Of a stretch of DNA of 29,375 bases, positions 29,280 through 29,375 are shown piece by piece. How positions within the stretch are numbered: position 1 is the first letter of the stretch; every line of letters begins with the position of its first letter. A program made the translations under genes and the position numbers. The notes under the pieces were generated by a model. The model did no database searches. It was not told where the DNA came from and saw only the letters and a program-made list of their open reading frames with translations. The DNA comes from Chara braunii (Eukaryota; Streptophyta; Charophyceae; Charales; Characeae). The stretch covers positions 306,051-335,425 of the forward strand of contig BFEA01000186.1 of assembly GCA_003427395.1 (NCBI GenBank). Reading direction: 5' to 3'.

Positions 29280-29375
29280 ATACCTTTCTCGGCCTTTTGG
29301 CTAAGATCAAGTGTAGTATCTGTTCTGATCAGTTTAATATCTGATCCGTGACCCATCGGGTCACACGATATTAAA
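29280..29375 (+). ncRNA. U2: U2 spliceosomal snRNA, 5' part (runs off the window)
   Basis: The first 96 nt of U2: ATACCTTTCTCGG start, stem-loop I (CGGCC-TTTT-GGC), the branch-site recognition sequence GTAGTA at 29313-29318, stem IIa and stem IIb. Stem IIa is GATCAG (29327-29332) with CTGATC (29341-29346) around TTTAATAT; the common U2 form is TATCAG/CTGATA, so one pair has changed on both sides. Stem IIb is GTGACCC/GGGTCAC (29348-29364), perfectly paired. Paired changes argue for a functional gene rather than a pseudogene. The Sm site and 3' stems lie beyond the window. U2 pairs with the intron branch site in the spliceosome. Confidence 0.95.

Overview
This is eukaryotic nuclear DNA, very probably from the green-plant lineage. 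It has spliceosomal U2 and U6-like sequences, plant-style Ty3/gypsy retrotransposons, plant-type telomere motifs (TTTAGGG) and a possible plant LRR exon. The gag and pol protein style recalls repeats of the charophyte alga Chara; that is recognition from memory, not a search result. No intact protein-coding host gene is visible. The one RNA gene that looks functional is the 5' part of a U2 snRNA gene at the right edge.

Layout. (1) 1-8919: a minus-strand Ty3/gypsy element with LTRs at both ends (the left LTR is cut by the window edge), gag at 6498-4483 and pol at about 4530-833. Pol has a frameshift, nonsense codons and a substitution of a catalytic aspartate in each of RT, RNase H and integrase. 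(2) 8920-10415: flanking DNA with a possible LRR-encoding exon. (3) About 10416-14985: a second minus-strand gypsy element with a chromodomain. It keeps its 3' LTR and most of pol but lacks gag, PBS and 5' LTR, and carries three in-frame stops and a frameshift. (4) 15200-17460: a cluster of structural-RNA relics: two U6-like copies, three tRNA-like pieces, two oppositely oriented 25S rRNA fragments and a 105-bp tandem repeat. (5) 19490-25640: parts of a third minus-strand element: broken gag-like ORFs, a PBS of the type known from plant Athila/Tat/Ogre-like elements, and an LTR beginning at 23558 with internal duplications and hairpin repeats. (6) 26020-27640: a tandem array of 24 hairpins with a constant 7-nt loop (AACTTAT) and stems that differ in sequence but stay complementary, organised in six-hairpin higher-order blocks. 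This is the most unusual object in the window. (7) 27640-29279: unassigned sequence leading to the U2 promoter. (8) 29280-29375: U2 snRNA 5' part with compensated stem changes.

The window reads as a transposon-dense intergenic region. The three retroelements cannot be autonomous as seen. The hairpin array lies to the right of the third element's LTR start and may belong to its LTR, but the right end of that LTR could not be located, so the link is inferred.
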